64,000 nt of DNA from Hymenobacter algoricola. Its GTDB lineage: Bacteria > Bacteroidota > Bacteroidia > Cytophagales > Hymenobacteraceae. The position numbers were made by a program, and so were the translations under genes. This document shows, piece by piece, positions 1 through 7,982 of the stretch; position 1 is the stretch's first letter, and each line of letters begins with the position of its first letter. The notes beneath the pieces are model-generated. The model was not told the origin of the DNA, searched no databases, and saw only the letters and a list, made by a program, of their open reading frames with translations. Where the stretch lies: positions 1-64,000 of the forward strand of contig NZ_BAABDH010000024.1 in NCBI RefSeq assembly GCF_039539525.1, written 5' to 3'.

Positions 1-1
1 C

Positions 2-106
2 TTACGCGGCCTCACGCCACATGAATTTGTGTGTGCCCAGTGGCAGAAAAACCCCGTTAACTTTACCCAGGACCCGACCCACCTCACGCTGGGACTATAC
101 AGCTAA
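2..106 (+). pseudogene. transposase C-terminal end, IS481/IS3 type (cut by window edge)
   Basis: The open frame entering from the left edge codes for 34 residues ending ...LTLGLYS-stop. It shows the usual end of IS481/IS3-type integrase-core transposases: L-R-G-L-T-P-H-E-F, then W-Q-K-N-P, then P-T-H-L-T-L-G-L. The rest of the gene lies outside the window, so I cannot tell whether the element is intact. About 15 nt after the stop, TGTC...GACA around 124-142 could be part of a terminal inverted repeat. The exact IS family is an inference. Confidence 0.65.
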
Positions 107-295
107 GTGTTGGGTGTGCTGTGTCACCCTACAGGTCGGGACACCGAGGATTTGTGGTTTGGCTTGTTAAGCGCGGCCGTTTTTTACGGCATGTTTTACT
201 TAGCTCAACAGCGTGGCATAAATCTGATTGCTGCGTACCTCATTGTAGGTGTGGTGTGGCTCGGTTTGTATCTGTTATTCCGCTCCTTTCGGTGA
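107..295 (+). CDS. small two-helix membrane protein, possibly 5'-truncated
   Basis: The frame opens with GTG directly after the transposase stop and codes for 62 residues. Two hydrophobic segments (about residues 18-32 and 38-58) end in a positive tail (FRSFR), as in a small inner-membrane protein. The first 15 codons overlap the presumed IS end, and an in-frame TTG at 152 is an alternative start. The likeliest history is that the IS replaced the 5' end of a longer membrane protein gene, so this may be a remnant. I do not recognise a family. Confidence 0.35.
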   Translation: MLGVLCHPTGRDTEDLWFGLLSAAVFYGMFYLAQQRGINLIAAYLIVGVVWLGLYLLFRSFR

Positions 296-578
296 ACGGC
301 AGGAATCAGCTCACACCTAGTGGCCAGCTTGGCCCCATAGCGCAGGGCGAGTTTAAGAAACCCGTCTACGATTCGTCGTTCACGAAATGCTCCGCAGAGA
401 TGCGTTTCGTAAACGCCCAAACCTGAAGCCTTGTCCCCGGCAAAGTACCACGGCGGACGCGGCGGCGCGTCTCGCCGGCTGCTGAAGGAAACCGCCGGGG
501 CTGATGAAGCTCATACCGGTGGGTGATGTTTGTCATGTGGGGGACGAAAAGGGGTCGGTAGTTTTGGGTCCATCCAAT
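296..578. other. gene-free stretch
   Basis: I see no convincing coding frame here. Short frames on both strands lack family features. The stretch ends in the strong hairpin upstream of the small gene at 650. Confidence 0.4.
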
Positions 579-634
579 GGCGGTCGGCAAAATGGCTTTC
601 TGAACCAGTAAGAAAGCCGCTTCGGCCGACCGCC
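579..634. promoter_or_regulatory. long hairpin upstream of the 103-aa gene
   Basis: Two nested inverted repeats, GGCGGTCGGC...GCCGACCGCC (10 bp, perfect) and GGCTTTCT...AGAAAGCC (8 bp), enclose an 8-nt loop (GAACCAGT). The structure ends 15 nt before the ATG at 650. There is no T-run, so it is not a clear terminator. It could be an mRNA leader structure or the trace of a small transposable repeat. Confidence 0.5.
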
Positions 635-649
635 ACCACTCACCAGCCC

Positions 650-961
650 ATGACGCAGGAACTACAATTCGACCTGGAGAACAATGCCAAGGAATGGCTG
701 GCCCTGTCGCTGGCCGTCTCCTCGGCGGAGCGGGTGTCGTTTGGCAACATCCACGACCGGTTTTTTGCGCGCTACGGCCCCAATTTCATGGCCCACGTGT
801 ACCGCACGGCCCTGGAGGAGGTGCTGCCGGTCCTGCCCGAGGCCGCCCGCAGTCAGCTCCTGGATTCTTTCCAGCACGCCATGGGCGAGGCCATTCAGAA
901 GCAGGCCTACGCCCTGCCCACGCTCTCGGACTGCGCCGCCTGCCACGCCCAGAAGTTCTGA
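650..961 (+). CDS. hypothetical 103-aa protein with C-terminal CxxCH motif
   Basis: The ATG at 650 follows the hairpin at 579-634 and gives a 103-residue, probably helical protein. It has no signal peptide and no membrane segment. The last ten residues contain C-A-A-C-H, which matches the c-type heme attachment motif CxxCH. Heme c attachment needs export, and no export signal is visible, so the motif may instead bind metal or be chance. Neighbours are transposon remnants, which gives no functional clue. Codon use looks like that of normal GC-rich genes nearby, so I think it is real. I do not recognise a family. Confidence 0.5.
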   Translation: MTQELQFDLENNAKEWLALSLAVSSAERVSFGNIHDRFFARYGPNFMAHVYRTALEEVLPVLPEAARSQLLDSFQHAMGEAIQKQAYALPTLSDCAACHAQKF

Positions 962-1225
962 TAGCGCGGGTCTGCTGTTGAAACAACCCCGGCCCCGTTG
1001 CGAAAAAGGCCGGCCGCAAGTATTCGACACTGAAAAAGCCAACGACTGGGGCCTTGCTACCAAAATGGTAAGCCGTGACCCGGCCGCCGCCAGTGCAGGT
1101 TCGCGGTCCGGACTCACACTATTTTTTTGTGATAGCAAAACCATTAACTGCAAAAGCACTTGTGCCTTTACCGCGTTCTGCTTGTCAGTTTTCCCCTTCC
1201 ATTAACAGAAGCGACTGCCACCTCT

Positions 1226-1597
1226 ATGGGCACTTCTCTTCGCCTTGACCTTAACGAAAAACTCTACCTGCGCGACCCCCAGGGCACCGATTTGGGCCGC
1301 CGGCTGGTGGCCGAGAGCGTGCTGCTGATTGATGAAATCGGCTTCGAGCAGTTCACTTTCAAGAAGCTGGCCCAACGGATGGAGTCCACGGAGGCCTCGC
1401 TCTACCGCTATTTCGAGAACAAGCACAAGCTGCTGGTGTACCTGGTGAGCTGGCACTGGGCCTGGCTGCGCTACCAGATCCGGTTTCATACCCACAACGT
1501 GCCCGATGTCCGCGCCCACCACGATGACCCGGCCACCACGGCACAGACGGTAAGAACGAGCAGGTTGAGGAAGCGGTGCCGGATGTGGTCAGCGTAG
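1226..1597 (+). pseudogene. truncated duplicate of the TetR gene at 7218
   Basis: From 1255 to 1513 the DNA matches 7247-7505 with only two mismatches (at 1501 and 1509). This covers the helix-turn-helix domain of the TetR-type regulator, including F-T-F-K-K-L-A-Q-R and E-A-S-L-Y-R-Y-F. Thirty-six bp (12 codons) present in the intact copy are then missing. After a short patch of similarity the frame runs into the antisense strand of an ISAs1-type transposase fragment and stops at 1597. The ligand-binding domain is lost. If expressed, the product could bind the same operator without an inducer response. The near identity points to recent duplication or gene conversion. Confidence 0.8.
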
Positions 1598-1644
1598 CGC
1601 GGGTCGGACATAATGGCGAAGGAAGCGACTAGGCAGCTGAGCAT
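1519..1644 (-). pseudogene. ISAs1-family transposase, N-terminal remnant
   Basis: Read from an ATG at 1644, the minus strand gives about 42 residues with D-P-R, then I-R-H-R-F-L-N-L-L-V-L, then C-A-V-V-A-G-S-S-W. This is the pattern of the N-terminal domain of ISAs1 transposases (DDE_Tnp_1-associated domain). The frame then enters the truncated TetR copy and loses similarity. Only the first part of the gene is present, so the element is dead. Assignment is from memory of the family pattern. Confidence 0.55.
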
Positions 1645-1689
1645 AAATACCTTGGTGCTGCCTGCAAAGGCAAAGATTGGCCGCTAGCA

Positions 1690-2037
1690 CGTTAGCCTCA
1701 GTTTGATGCGTAAGCCCTGCACCCCAGGTAGACCACAATCTGAGCCTAGTGGCCGTACCAGGTATTGGACCGGGTCCGGTAGCCGTCCAGCACCTCGCCT
1801 GGGAGCTGGATCTGTTGCACCAGCATCTGCACCACGATGGCTGGTAGCTGCGGTAAGGTCCGGCAAAAAAGGCCCCCAGGTAGCGCAGCGTACAGCGTTG
1901 CACGGCACTCCTCAGCTAGAAAATGCCTGCCGGGGGAGACTGAGGTCGAGAAACCGGGTGAGTTGCTCCAGGCTCAGGCCGGTGTAGAAATTTCCGCAGC
2001 GGGCGGCCTGCTCGTTACTGAGAAATGCCCCAGGCAT
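1690..2037 (-). pseudogene. Tn3-family transposase, frameshifted N-terminal remnant (DUF4158)
   Basis: From an ATG at 2037 the minus strand reads M-P-G-A-F-L-S-N-E-Q, then L-S-L-E-Q-L-T-R-F-L-D-L. After a stop and frame changes it continues as C-T-L-R-Y-L-G, then F-L-P-D-L-T-A, then P-A-I-V-V-Q-M-L-V-Q-Q and Y-R-T-R-S-N-T-W-Y-G-H. Joined across at least two frameshifts, this follows the DUF4158 domain that opens Tn3-type transposases (Y-G-R-F, Q-L-A-R-Y-F-H-L, R-F-L-G-T-F-L-P-D). The catalytic part is missing. It lies directly behind the 3' end of the membrane protein gene at 2041. Confidence 0.7.
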
Positions 2038-2040
2038 CGG

Positions 2041-2616
2041 CTAGCTACTTATGGGTTTGGCACCTGCGAGTGACCCGGGCTGCCTTTGGGAAGGAACCGG
2101 TAGCCGGCTCGGCCCGACTGGCCAGCCCACCTCCGCCCCATTGGCGGGACGCAAGGCCCGGTGCGCCATGTAAATGGCCAGCGGCGCTTCCACTAGCAGC
2201 AGCCCTTTCCGCACCCAGTCGCTGCGTAGCAGGCGCTCCATCAGGTCGGGCGAAAAGCTGCCCTGGCTCAGCGCGCCCTCCAGGGGCCACTGTACCAACA
2301 CCGTCGACAGCCAGAACACGACGTGGCACGCCACGGCCAACCACAGCGCGGCGCGGGGCACGGCGGGGGGCAGGTGCCAGTAGAGCAGCACCAGCACCCC
2401 GCTCAGCAGAATAGCCGGGACCGTCAGAAAGGGCACGGTGTACTGGGCGGTGGCCAGGTGCCAGGCCGCGAAATCGGCCGAGCTCAGGTACGGGCTGAGG
2501 TCAGCCCAGCTCTGGTACTCCACAAACTCGTTCATGACGGCCGCGCCCAGGCAGTAAAACGTGAGGACCAGGTAGGCCAGGAAAATCCAGTGCGGGGGAA
2601 AGGGGAAGGTTTTCAT
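2041..2616 (-). CDS. four-helix membrane protein of unknown function
   Basis: The 191-residue product has four hydrophobic segments (about residues 10-30, 58-80, 86-106 and 140-156) and a charged C-terminal tail. The ATG at 2616 is the natural start, since the first helix begins within ten residues. The polar tail of about 35 residues ends four bases before the Tn3 remnant, so the native C-terminus may have been replaced when the transposon arrived. It may share a transcript with the small gene at 2699, 82 bp upstream. I do not recognise a named family. Confidence 0.65.
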   Translation of the reverse strand: MKTFPFPPHWIFLAYLVLTFYCLGAAVMNEFVEYQSWADLSPYLSSADFAAWHLATAQYTVPFLTVPAILLSGVLVLLYWHLPPAVPRAALWLAVACHVVFWLSTVLVQWPLEGALSQGSFSPDLMERLLRSDWVRKGLLLVEAPLAIYMAHRALRPANGAEVGWPVGPSRLPVPSQRQPGSLAGAKPISS

Positions 2617-2698
2617 GGGAATAAGAGAAAAGGGGAAAGAGGGGTCGTTAGCGCCTGGCCGGTTTAGGGAACCAGGTCATTGGGTTCAGCAGGCCAAA

Positions 2699-3013
2699 TC
2701 AAACGGCGCAGAGCTGGCGCACCCGGTCGGCTTCGGCGTCGTTGACGTGGGTGACGGGCGTGGCATAAATGCGGAAGTCATTGCCGGGGAAGCGGGTCTG
2801 CAGCAGCAGCTCGATGCGGCGGTAGAGCAGGGCCTTGGTCAGGAACAGCACCCGGTACAGAGGCTGGGTGCCGATGGTGCCGTCGGCGGCCAGGCAGTGG
2901 TTGCCGATGGCCTCGTCGACAAACACATCCGTGGCCAGGCGCTCGGTTAGCACCAGGTGGGCAGCGGTTTGCGCGTGCTGCGCGCTCAACGTGAGCAGGT
3001 TGAACAATATCAT
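2699..3013 (-). CDS. hypothetical 104-aa protein
   Basis: The ATG at 3013 gives 104 residues with a leucine-rich N-terminus and mixed polar and hydrophobic sequence after it. There is no clear membrane segment and no motif I recognise. It lies between the membrane protein gene (82 bp downstream) and two secreted paralogues (70 bp upstream), all on the minus strand with short gaps. A common transcript is therefore possible. Confidence 0.5.
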   Translation of the reverse strand: MILFNLLTLSAQHAQTAAHLVLTERLATDVFVDEAIGNHCLAADGTIGTQPLYRVLFLTKALLYRRIELLLQTRFPGNDFRIYATPVTHVNDAEADRVRQLCAV

Positions 3014-3083
3014 GGAAGGGGCAAAAAATGGGTATTCAATGAGCAGGGATAACCGAAGGCCAGGTTCGGCAGGAGCCCGGCCG

Positions 3084-3608
3084 CTAGCGGCCGGACTCCC
3101 GGCGGGCTTTGTAAGGGGTCAGGCTGTGCAGGATGTGCTGCACCAAGGGCTCGTGGGTCACAAAGGCGTCGGGGGTACCCGAAACGCACACCAGCAGCAC
3201 ATGGCCCCGGTGCCGGGCGGCCAGCGCATCGTAGCGCAGCAGCTGGCCGTCGCGGCTGCCCGTACCGGTCGTTTCCAGGAACTGGATGCCGTTGTAGGTG
3301 GTAGCGAACTGCTTATTGACCGTGACGCCAAACTGCTCGGCCAAGTGGTGGAGGGCCTGATCGGGCGTCATGCGGGCAGCGGCCCCACGCAGTTGACTGA
3401 TGTAGAGCATCATGTCCCGGGTGGGGCTTAAGTGAGTAAGGGCCACCATAGTGTCGTTGGCTTGGCGCACCTGGTCCCAGCCGGCCGGCACATGGTACTG
3501 CAGCTGGTACTGGGCGCTATGCACCGACTCGTAATTTATTTCGGGTTCAGATTGGGCCCGCAGGCCCAGCGGCAACAGGAGGGCGAACAACAAGAGCAAA
3601 TTTTTCAT
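3084..3608 (-). CDS. secreted protein, tandem paralogue A
   Basis: The 174-residue product starts with a signal peptide (M-K-N-L-L-L-L-F-A-L-L-L..., cleavage near L-R-A-Q-S). The mature part reads like a small alpha/beta domain: Q-Y-H-V-P-A-G-W near residue 40, an 'L-E-T-T-G-T' strand near 111 and a last helix ending H-S-L-T-P. The neighbouring gene at 3664 has the same layout (P-P-H-W, L-E-S-T-G-T, D-S-L-T-P), so the two arose by tandem duplication. The P-x-x-W opening resembles DcrB/PsbP-like folds, but that is a guess. Expected location is periplasm or outside the cell. Confidence 0.7.
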   Translation of the reverse strand: MKNLLLLFALLLPLGLRAQSEPEINYESVHSAQYQLQYHVPAGWDQVRQANDTMVALTHLSPTRDMMLYISQLRGAAARMTPDQALHHLAEQFGVTVNKQFATTYNGIQFLETTGTGSRDGQLLRYDALAARHRGHVLLVCVSGTPDAFVTHEPLVQHILHSLTPYKARRESGR

Positions 3609-3663
3609 GGCAGTCAGGGAATAAGGAGGAAGAAAAAGTGCAAAAGCAAGCTGGATAGGGCAC

Positions 3664-4164
3664 TCACTTGCCCCGCAGCGGCGTGAGACTATCCAGTACC
3701 TGGTGCAGCAGCGGGGCCTGGGTGGTAAAGACGGCGGGGGTGGCGTAGAAATACACCACCAGCACGTGGCCCTGGTAAGTGGTGACCCGGGCGTCGTAGC
3801 GCAGCTCGCGGCCCCCGACGAAACAAGTGCCGGTGCTTTCCAAAAAGTCGAGGCCGTGGGACGACACCCGGTGCTCCTCGTGGCGGGTGGCGCCCAGGTG
3901 GCGCAGCAGCCGCTCCAGGGCGCGGGCGGGCGGCAGCGCGGCGTGACGGCCCCGGAGCTGGCCCACCCACAGCCGGGCGTCGTCCTCGGGGCTGTGGTAG
4001 CGGAGCACCTCCACCGAGTCGGTGCGCTGGTGCGTCACGGTCCAGTGCGGGGGCACGGCGTATTTCACCTGGAAGGCGCGGTTCTGAACCGGTATCAGGT
4101 CCTGGGCCGCGGCGGGCAGTCCGGGCAGCAGCAACGCGAAAAGCAAAAGAAGCAAGCGGCACAT
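3664..4164 (-). CDS. secreted protein, tandem paralogue B
   Basis: The 166-residue product has a signal peptide (a leucine stretch after M-C-R, cleavage near A-A-A-Q-D). The mature domain aligns by eye with the gene at 3084: K-Y-A-V-P-P-H-W, L-E-S-T-G-T, R-Y-D-A and V-L-D-S-L-T-P occur in the same order and at the same spacing. The gap between the two genes is 55 bp, so they are probably co-transcribed, with this copy first. Sequence has drifted well apart, so the duplication is old. Function unknown; a DcrB/PsbP-like fold is possible. Confidence 0.7.
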   Translation of the reverse strand: MCRLLLLLFALLLPGLPAAAQDLIPVQNRAFQVKYAVPPHWTVTHQRTDSVEVLRYHSPEDDARLWVGQLRGRHAALPPARALERLLRHLGATRHEEHRVSSHGLDFLESTGTCFVGGRELRYDARVTTYQGHVLVVYFYATPAVFTTQAPLLHQVLDSLTPLRGK

Positions 4165-4357
4165 GGCGAAAATGAAGTAGGAGGTGAAACGGAACGAATG
4201 ACGGCCAACTCAGGACGCGCCGGGCGGGGCATTGCCTTCGGCATGGTGTTCGGGCAGGCTCAGCCCGAACACCGCCCCGGCCGCCGGGCCAGCGCGAGCC
4301 ACCCCGCCGGGGCGGCCCCGGGATACCGGCGGGCTCCGGTGAGCAGAGCGGACCGCA

Positions 4358-5245
4358 TCATTGGGCCAGCATGTTGACGATAGGCGTGCTGCCACCGCCG
4401 GTAATAATGGTTTTCGAGTTCTGCGACTTCGCCAGCTCCCGGAACGCCTCGATGGACTTGTACCGGAGCACGGCCGGGCTCAGGTCGCGGTTGATGAGCT
4501 GGTTGGTGAGGCGCACGGCCTGCGCCTCGATGCGCATGGCCTCGGCCTTGCCCCTGGCCTGGATGATGGCGGCTTCCTGCTCGCCCGTGGCCCGCACCAC
4601 GGCGATACGCTTCTGGCCCTCGGCCTCAATCACGCGGCGCTCGGCGTCGCGGGTTTCGCGCTGCTTGAGAAACTCCATGCGCAGGGCCTCCTGCTCCGAT
4701 TCGAGCTTGTCCTCGATGGCCTTGGCCAGGCCGGCGGGCAAAGCAATGTTCTTGAGCAGCACGTTCTCAATCTCGAAGCCCCGCGCGGTGAGTACCCCGT
4801 TCATCTGCGTGAGAATGGCCTTCTCAATGACTGAGCGCTCGGCGCTGTGCATGTCCTTAGCGAAGTAGCGGGCGCACACATCGGCGGCGGCCGAGCGGAA
4901 GACGGGCAGAATCAGGATGTTCTCGTACGCGAGGCCGGTGGTTTGCAGGATGTTGGGCACCTGATCGGCCTTCACGCGGTAGAGAATGGAAATATCGGAG
5001 GCAATGGACAAGCCTTCCTTCGAAGGCAGGCTGGAGCGGATTTCCAGGTTCTGGGTCGTGACGGGCACCTTGATGATGGTCGTCAGGAAAGGGTTGAACG
5101 CCTTCGGGCCCGACACCACGATTTGCTGGTCGAGGCGGCCGAGCGTGCGCTTCACGCCCACCTCGCCCTGGCGCACCGTGGTGCAGCTGCTCAGCGCCGT
5201 GGCCCCGGCCAGCAGCAGCGCGGCCAGCGGCCGGCGGAGCGTCAT
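4358..5245 (-). CDS. SPFH/prohibitin-family lipoprotein
   Basis: From the ATG at 5245 the product (295 aa) begins with a lipoprotein signal ending L-S-S-C. Next comes an SPFH/band-7 domain (G-E-V-G-V-K-R-T-L-G-R near residue 25, then N-P-F and 'V-P-V-T-T-Q'). A long helix follows, rich in E, A, R and K ('E-A-E-G-Q-K-R-I', 'A-R-G-K-A-E-A'), typical of prohibitin/HflK stalks. The frame is open back to an ATG at 5410, but those 55 codons are basic and lack a signal, so I prefer 5245. SPFH proteins form membrane rings that organise proteases and membrane domains. A lipid anchor in place of the usual membrane helix is an observation; the function here is inferred. Confidence 0.85.
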   Translation of the reverse strand: MTLRRPLAALLLAGATALSSCTTVRQGEVGVKRTLGRLDQQIVVSGPKAFNPFLTTIIKVPVTTQNLEIRSSLPSKEGLSIASDISILYRVKADQVPNILQTTGLAYENILILPVFRSAAADVCARYFAKDMHSAERSVIEKAILTQMNGVLTARGFEIENVLLKNIALPAGLAKAIEDKLESEQEALRMEFLKQRETRDAERRVIEAEGQKRIAVVRATGEQEAAIIQARGKAEAMRIEAQAVRLTNQLINRDLSPAVLRYKSIEAFRELAKSQNSKTIITGGGSTPIVNMLAQ

Positions 5246-5410
5246 CAGGGAACGGTGCAGACTGTAGGAGCGGAACGTTTCCAGCAGCACGCGCACCTTC
5301 TCGCGGCCCAGCAGGTTGTGCGCGGCCAGCGCCGGGAGCAGAAGAGTGGGGCGGAGCGTGGCGAACGGACGCCTTGGTAAGCGGGGGCGGAAAACCGGCA
5401 ACTGTATCAT

Positions 5411-5578
5411 GGCGGATGGAAATTAAGTTAAACTACCATTATTAGTAGTTTTACTATTACATACAAGAGCCGATATGTTAAGGTTGCAGCAGGAACCAAT
5501 TATTTTTAGTAAAGCTATCTAAATGCATTAATGAGCTTCTTTTTTAAGAAGTAAAACTATTATTTTGAAAAGTATGTA
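5411..5578. other. AT-rich intergenic region with small inverted repeats
   Basis: This gap is strikingly AT-rich for the genome. It holds two short palindromes, ACTAC...GTAGT around 5433-5450 and CTTCTT-TTTT-AAGAAG around 5535-5550. They may be operators for the divergent SPFH and icd genes, but I cannot name a regulator. Confidence 0.35.
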
Positions 5579-5586
5579 TAGATTTG
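5579..5586 (+). promoter_or_regulatory. candidate -7 promoter box for icd
   Basis: TAGATTTG matches the Bacteroidota -7 consensus TAnnTTTG and lies 55 bp before the ATG at 5641. No TTG is found 17-23 bp upstream, so the -33 element is weak or absent. Confidence 0.5.
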
Positions 5587-5640
5587 CAGCCGCCGGGCCC
5601 GATTGAGCCATGGCTACTCCTCCCCTATACTTCACCCTCC

Positions 5641-7125
5641 ATGCAGCCCAAAACCCTCATCACGGTAGCCGTCGGCGACGGCATCGGTCCCGAAATCATG
5701 ACCCAGACCCTGCGGATGCTGGAAGCCGCCGGGGCGGCGCTGGAGCCGGAATTCATCGAAGTCGGCGAGCAGGTGTACCACGCCGGCTACAGCTCCGGCA
5801 TTCACCCGGCCGCCTGGGAGTCGTTGCGCCGCACGCGGGTGCTGCTCAAGGCCCCCATCACCACGCCGCTGGGCGGGGGCTACAAAAGCCTGAACGTGAC
5901 GCTACGCAAGACGCTGGGCCTGTATGCTAACGTGCGCCCCAACCGCTCACTACACCCGGCCGTGGCGACCCGCCACCCAAACCTGGACGTGGTCATTATC
6001 CGCGAAAACGAGGAGGACCTCTACGCCGGCATTGAGCACCAGCAAACGCCCGACGTCGTGCAGTGCCTCAAATTGGTGTCGCGGCCCGGCTGCGAGAAGA
6101 TTGTGCGCTACGCCTTCGAGTATTGCCGGCAGCACGGCCGCCGGAAGCTCACGTGCATGACCAAGGACAATATCATGAAGCTCACCGACGGCCTGTTTCA
6201 CCGGGTGTTCATGGAAATCGGGCAGCAGTATCCCGACATCGAGCAGGACCACCAGATTATCGACATCGGCACGGCGCGCCTGGCCGACACGCCCGAGCGC
6301 TACGACGTGGTGGTAACGATGAACCTCTACGGCGACATCATTTCCGATGTGGTAGCCCAGCTTACGGGCTCGGTAGGGCTGGCCGGCTCGGCCAACATCG
6401 GCGACGGCGGGGCCTTGTTCGAGGCCATCCACGGCTCGGCCCCCGACATTGCGGGCCAGAACGTGGCCAACCCCTCCGGGCTGCTGCAGGCCGCCGTGCT
6501 CATGCTGGGCCACCTGGGTCAGCACGACGTGGCGGCCCGCCTCCACAACGCCTGGCTGTGCGCGCTGGAAGACGGCCTGCACCCGGCCGACATCTTCCGC
6601 CCCGAAACCAGCCAGCAGAAAGTCAGCACCGTGGAATTTGCCGATGCCGTGATTGCGCGCCTCGGCCGGGAGCCGCAGCAGCTGGCGGCCATGCCCGCGC
6701 GGGAAGCGGCGACGCCGGCCCCTACGGTTAGCCCCGCGCCCTTGCACGGCAAGGCCCCCGTGCAGCAGCAGCTGGTGGGTGTGGACGTGTTCCTGCGTTG
6801 GGACGGCAAGCAGGCCGACGCGCTCGGCCAGCAGCTGGAAAGCCTCACTGGCCGCCGCATGCAGCTCAAGCTCATTACCAACCGCGGGGTGAAGGTGTAC
6901 CCCGACGGCCACCCCGAAACCTTTTGCACCGACCACTGGCGCTGCCGCTTTGTGGCCGCCGATGCCTTGGTGAGCGGCTCACAGCTGGAATTTACCCCCG
7001 TGCCCTTTATGGACGTGTTATTTCTGCTGCACCGCTTGGTCGATTACCAGTTGTACATCATCAAAACGGAGCACTTGTATCTGATGGACGGGCAACGGGC
7101 CTTTTCGCTGGGCCAAGGCGAATAG
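5641..7125 (+). CDS. icd: isocitrate dehydrogenase (Thermus type)
   Basis: The 494-aa product oxidises isocitrate to 2-oxoglutarate in the TCA cycle. Family motifs are present: V-G-D-G-I-G-P-E near residue 11, R-E-N-E-E-D-L-Y-A-G (121-130, with the catalytic tyrosine), T-K-D-N-I-M-K (174-180, catalytic lysine), N-L-Y-G-D-I-I-S-D (metal-binding aspartates) and I-H-G-S-A-P-D-I-A-G-Q. A C-terminal extension of about 140 residues, joined by an A/P-rich linker, is characteristic of the Thermus-type enzyme (about 496 aa). The frame is open from 5584, but the ATG at 5641 begins exactly at the conserved core and follows a promoter box. Cofactor choice (NADP or NAD) cannot be read with certainty. Confidence 0.92.
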   Translation: MQPKTLITVAVGDGIGPEIMTQTLRMLEAAGAALEPEFIEVGEQVYHAGYSSGIHPAAWESLRRTRVLLKAPITTPLGGGYKSLNVTLRKTLGLYANVRPNRSLHPAVATRHPNLDVVIIRENEEDLYAGIEHQQTPDVVQCLKLVSRPGCEKIVRYAFEYCRQHGRRKLTCMTKDNIMKLTDGLFHRVFMEIGQQYPDIEQDHQIIDIGTARLADTPERYDVVVTMNLYGDIISDVVAQLTGSVGLAGSANIGDGGALFEAIHGSAPDIAGQNVANPSGLLQAAVLMLGHLGQHDVAARLHNAWLCALEDGLHPADIFRPETSQQKVSTVEFADAVIARLGREPQQLAAMPAREAATPAPTVSPAPLHGKAPVQQQLVGVDVFLRWDGKQADALGQQLESLTGRRMQLKLITNRGVKVYPDGHPETFCTDHWRCRFVAADALVSGSQLEFTPVPFMDVLFLLHRLVDYQLYIIKTEHLYLMDGQRAFSLGQGE

Positions 7126-7217
7126 CACCGCGCTCGGAAAAAAGATACTCCCGAACGCGCAGTAAACCTTTCCTTTGAGGTGGGGTTTCCTCTCACGCAC
7201 ACTAGTCTTCCTTCCGT

Positions 7218-7892
7218 ATGCACGCCACCCTCCGCATCGACTTAAACGAAAAACTCTACCTGCGCGACCCCCAGGGCACCGATTTGGGCCGCCGGCTGGT
7301 GGCCGAGAGCGTGCTGCTGATTGATGAAATCGGCTTCGAGCAGTTCACTTTCAAGAAGCTGGCCCAACGGATGGAGTCCACGGAGGCCTCGCTCTACCGC
7401 TATTTCGAGAACAAGCACAAGCTGCTGGTGTACCTGGTGAGCTGGCACTGGGCCTGGCTGCGCTACCAGATCCGGTTTCATACCCACAACGTACCCGATG
7501 CCCGCGAGCGGCTGCGGCTGATTCTGGGTATTCTCACCCGGGCCCACGAGGACGACCCGGCCACCACCCAGCTCGACGAGGCCGCCCTCTACCGCATCGT
7601 CGTGCATGAAGCGTCCAAATCTTACCTGACCCGCGACGTGGACGGCGACAACCGGGAGGGGCTGTTTCGGGAGTACAAGCAGCTGGCGGCCAGCATCGTG
7701 GCCGTGGTGCAGGAAATTAACCCCGCCTACGCCTACCCCCACGCGCTGGTGAGCACCTTGCTGGAGTCGGCGCGCAAGCAGCTGTTCTTCGCCCAGCACC
7801 TACCTTCGCTCACCGATGCCATCACCGGCGACAAGGACAAAAACACCCTTCAAGCCTTCCTGGCCCAAGTGGCTTTTGCTACCCTGGCCTAG
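7218..7892 (+). CDS. TetR/AcrR-type transcriptional regulator
   Basis: The 224-residue protein has a helix-turn-helix domain (about residues 25-75) with F-T-F-K-K-L-A-Q-R-M and E-A-S-L-Y-R-Y-F-E-N-K, the recognition-helix pattern of TetR proteins. The C-terminal helical part should bind a ligand. It lies 90 bp upstream of an ABC/HlyD/TolC operon on the same strand, so it probably controls that exporter. Its DNA-binding half is duplicated almost base for base at 1255-1513. The signal it senses is unknown. Confidence 0.85.
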   Translation: MHATLRIDLNEKLYLRDPQGTDLGRRLVAESVLLIDEIGFEQFTFKKLAQRMESTEASLYRYFENKHKLLVYLVSWHWAWLRYQIRFHTHNVPDARERLRLILGILTRAHEDDPATTQLDEAALYRIVVHEASKSYLTRDVDGDNREGLFREYKQLAASIVAVVQEINPAYAYPHALVSTLLESARKQLFFAQHLPSLTDAITGDKDKNTLQAFLAQVAFATLA

Positions 7893-7982
7893 CGGCCGCA
7901 CCCGCGCTCCGGGCCGGCCCTGCCCGGCCGGGAGGCCCGGCTCCTTTCTAAGTACCTGACTACTCCGACTCCTCCTTCCTGC

